In this document: positions 39,915 to 41,104 of the stretch, one piece after another | Layout: every line of letters starts with the position of its first letter | Numbering within the stretch: position 1 is the first letter of the stretch | Assembly (NCBI GenBank): GCA_017476665.1 | Contig: JAFUZJ010000046.1 | Coordinates: forward strand, 1 to 41,104 | Direction: 5' to 3' | Length of the DNA: 41,104 bases | From: Lachnospiraceae bacterium | GTDB lineage: Bacteria; Bacillota; Clostridia; Lachnospirales; Lachnospiraceae | The notes under the pieces: generated by a model | Seen by the model: the letters and a program-made list of their open reading frames with translations, nothing else | The model's database searches: none | Told to the model about the DNA's origin: nothing | Made by a program: the position numbers and the translations under genes

Positions 39915-41104
39915 CTATATGCTTGCATAACCCGACAGCGCACTCCATAGCTTTCTGCCCTGTTCAATCTCGCTCCATGTATGAGACAAGATTGATTCTG
40001 TAGAATCTCCGCAGATTGTATCCCCCAATATCTCTTTGAGATTTCCATTTTCCATCATATCATGTATCTCATTTTCAGCTGCCTGCGCAAACTGTGAATC
40101 CAGGAAACCACACGTTGCTGCACCGTTCCCAAATAACCCGCCAAAGTTTCCTCCTTCAAAGCCTCCGCCACCCAAAACTGAGGATAATCTACCAAAATCT
40201 GCCTGGCCCGTGAGCCAAAGCCGCATATACATGATGTGTCTTGCATGTCTCTCCGCCCACCAGTCATATTCCTCTTCCTGCCCATTCCCCTTCTTTCCGT
40301 TACTGCTCCTTCCAAAGGAATCACCTCCGCCGCAGGACAACACATTCGTAATCTCACCGTCTTCACCGATTGCAATTGCCTGCGACATTCCGGCAGTGTA
40401 TCCCGGAGCGATTGCCTCATTTCTCGCGATATCATAGTTCCACCAGGCCTCGATTCGCTCCATCACTTCTTTTGCAAACTCCGGATCATGTTCCAACCGT
40501 TCCTGTGCCTTGGGATGGATCATGACAGCCTTGCTCCCCGGCGCCGCCGCAATATAACGCTGATAGGTAGGATTTGCTCCGTTGGGTTTCCAGTTTTCCA
40601 GCATCTTGCCTGATTCCTCACTCTCCCTGAAAAGATACTCAAAGGGGAAGTCATTGCGTGTCCGCCAATAACTGTTGCTGCCGTCACCCACTTTATAGAC
40701 GAGGTTCGGATACTTCTCTTTCAGCATATCTTTCAAAGAAACTGCCTTTATCTCCGAAACATCTCTTACATAGGAAACTTCCTCCGCCTCAAAAACCTCT
40801 TCTGCCGCTTCGTCCTCTTCTTCCTCAATCTCATACATCTTATGTGTCAGATGATTGTACTGGTGAATTGCCCTCATGACAGCGTTCAGATCCTCCGGGC
40901 TAAACATACCGGCAGCTTTTGATAGAGACCCAATATTATCCACATTTACTTTCAGGCTCCCACCGCTTGGCAGGCTGATATTCATCACTTTTTTCTTGTC
41001 CGACATGTCTCCCAGTGTGATGGCATTGTGTTTATAGTCGCAGTTAAAAATCACTCCGTTATATTCAATAATGCCATTGTTTAATAGTTTTTTCTTTGAT
41101 TCCA
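39915..41104 (-). CDS. Hypothetical protein with glycine/acid-rich segments (5' end outside window)
   Basis: The frame is open from 39915 to the window edge. A GTG at 41054 could start it, but coding-like sequence continues upstream (KKKLLNNGIIEYNGVIFNCD), so the gene probably begins outside. The product has an N-terminal part (ISLPSGGSLKVNVDNIGSLS), a very acidic stretch near residues 75-95, and a middle with KYPNLVYKVGDGSNSYWRTR and PGSKAVMIHPKAQERLEHDP that reminds me of DUF6033-type proteins from motile Lachnospiraceae. A glycine-rich C-terminal region contains GGGGFEGGNFGGLFGNG. No signal peptide is visible in the part present. Function unknown. Confidence 0.65.
   Translation of the reverse strand, partial: ESKKKLLNNGIIEYNGVIFNCDYKHNAITLGDMSDKKKVMNISLPSGGSLKVNVDNIGSLSKAAGMFSPEDLNAVMRAIHQYNHLTHKMYEIEEEEDEAAEEVFEAEEVSYVRDVSEIKAVSLKDMLKEKYPNLVYKVGDGSNSYWRTRNDFPFEYLFRESEESGKMLENWKPNGANPTYQRYIAAAPGSKAVMIHPKAQERLEHDPEFAKEVMERIEAWWNYDIARNEAIAPGYTAGMSQAIAIGEDGEITNVLSCGGGDSFGRSSNGKKGNGQEEEYDWWAERHARHIMYMRLWLTGQADFGRLSSVLGGGGFEGGNFGGLFGNGAATCGFLDSQFAQAAENEIHDMMENGNLKEILGDTICGDSTESILSHTWSEIEQGRKLWSALSGYASI

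Noticed and set aside
1-41104. CRISPR array, integrase, transposase, rRNA or tRNA
   Set aside because: No regularly spaced repeat, recombinase motif or RNA gene signature was seen in any part of the window.

Overview
The window reads as chromosomal DNA of a low-to-mid GC Gram-positive anaerobe, most likely a gut Lachnospiraceae-type Clostridia. This is inferred from protein style (NimA-like flavoprotein, DUF523, VanZ, a membrane-tailed XRE regulator, PDDEXK-tailed AAA ATPases, a VbhA-like antitoxin), strong GGAGG-type ribosome sites and many ATGA-coupled starts. No rRNA, tRNA, CRISPR array, transposase or integrase is visible. Nearly every gene is on the minus strand. The one clear plus-strand gene is at 39215-39838. 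Both window ends cut genes: a MATE transporter at the left and a large hypothetical protein at the right.

Layout. 1-9115 is housekeeping and stress: MATE pump, an XRE/membrane regulator, a UvrD-like helicase, a flavin disulfide-reductase-like protein behind a structured leader and a TetR gene, then a coupled cyclase/HAD/VOC operon. 9135-13242 holds small unknown proteins and a DUF4143 ATPase preceded by a 41-bp perfect palindrome. 13267-15747 is a coupled operon of a NimA-like flavoprotein, a very unusual GH25 lysozyme-PARG (poly(ADP-ribose) glycohydrolase) fusion, and a GNAT acetyltransferase. 15985-19384 is a response regulator/ABC/ABC/histidine kinase module. 19468-22797 has a P-loop kinase, an AAA/PDDEXK protein and an OGG1-type glycosylase.

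22840-32800 is an accessory island, AT-rich by eye, of small immunity-like genes: SUKH/SMI1, three tandem paralogues, a duplicated MARTYT-type gene each followed by a coupled 17-codon mini-ORF, VbhA-like proteins, and several broken copies. No toxin gene is recognisable. 33002-34030 is a macrodomain-HTH protein. 34233-38948 is a cell-envelope cluster read as PadR, SEDS-family protein with a permease-prefix domain, a newly noticed 49-residue protein, a membrane-anchored subtilisin and a VanZ-like protein. 39215-41104 holds two convergent hypothetical genes; the plus-strand one has a promoter with an exact sigma-28-type -10.

The most unusual items are (i) the GH25-PARG fusion with a strong internal ribosome site exactly at the domain junction, (ii) the duplicated immunity-like array with its conserved mini-ORF, (iii) two copies of a double-hairpin intergenic repeat whose stems differ in sequence but keep their pairing, and (iv) the SEDS/subtilisin/VanZ cluster. 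All family assignments are by eye from motifs; no database search was run.
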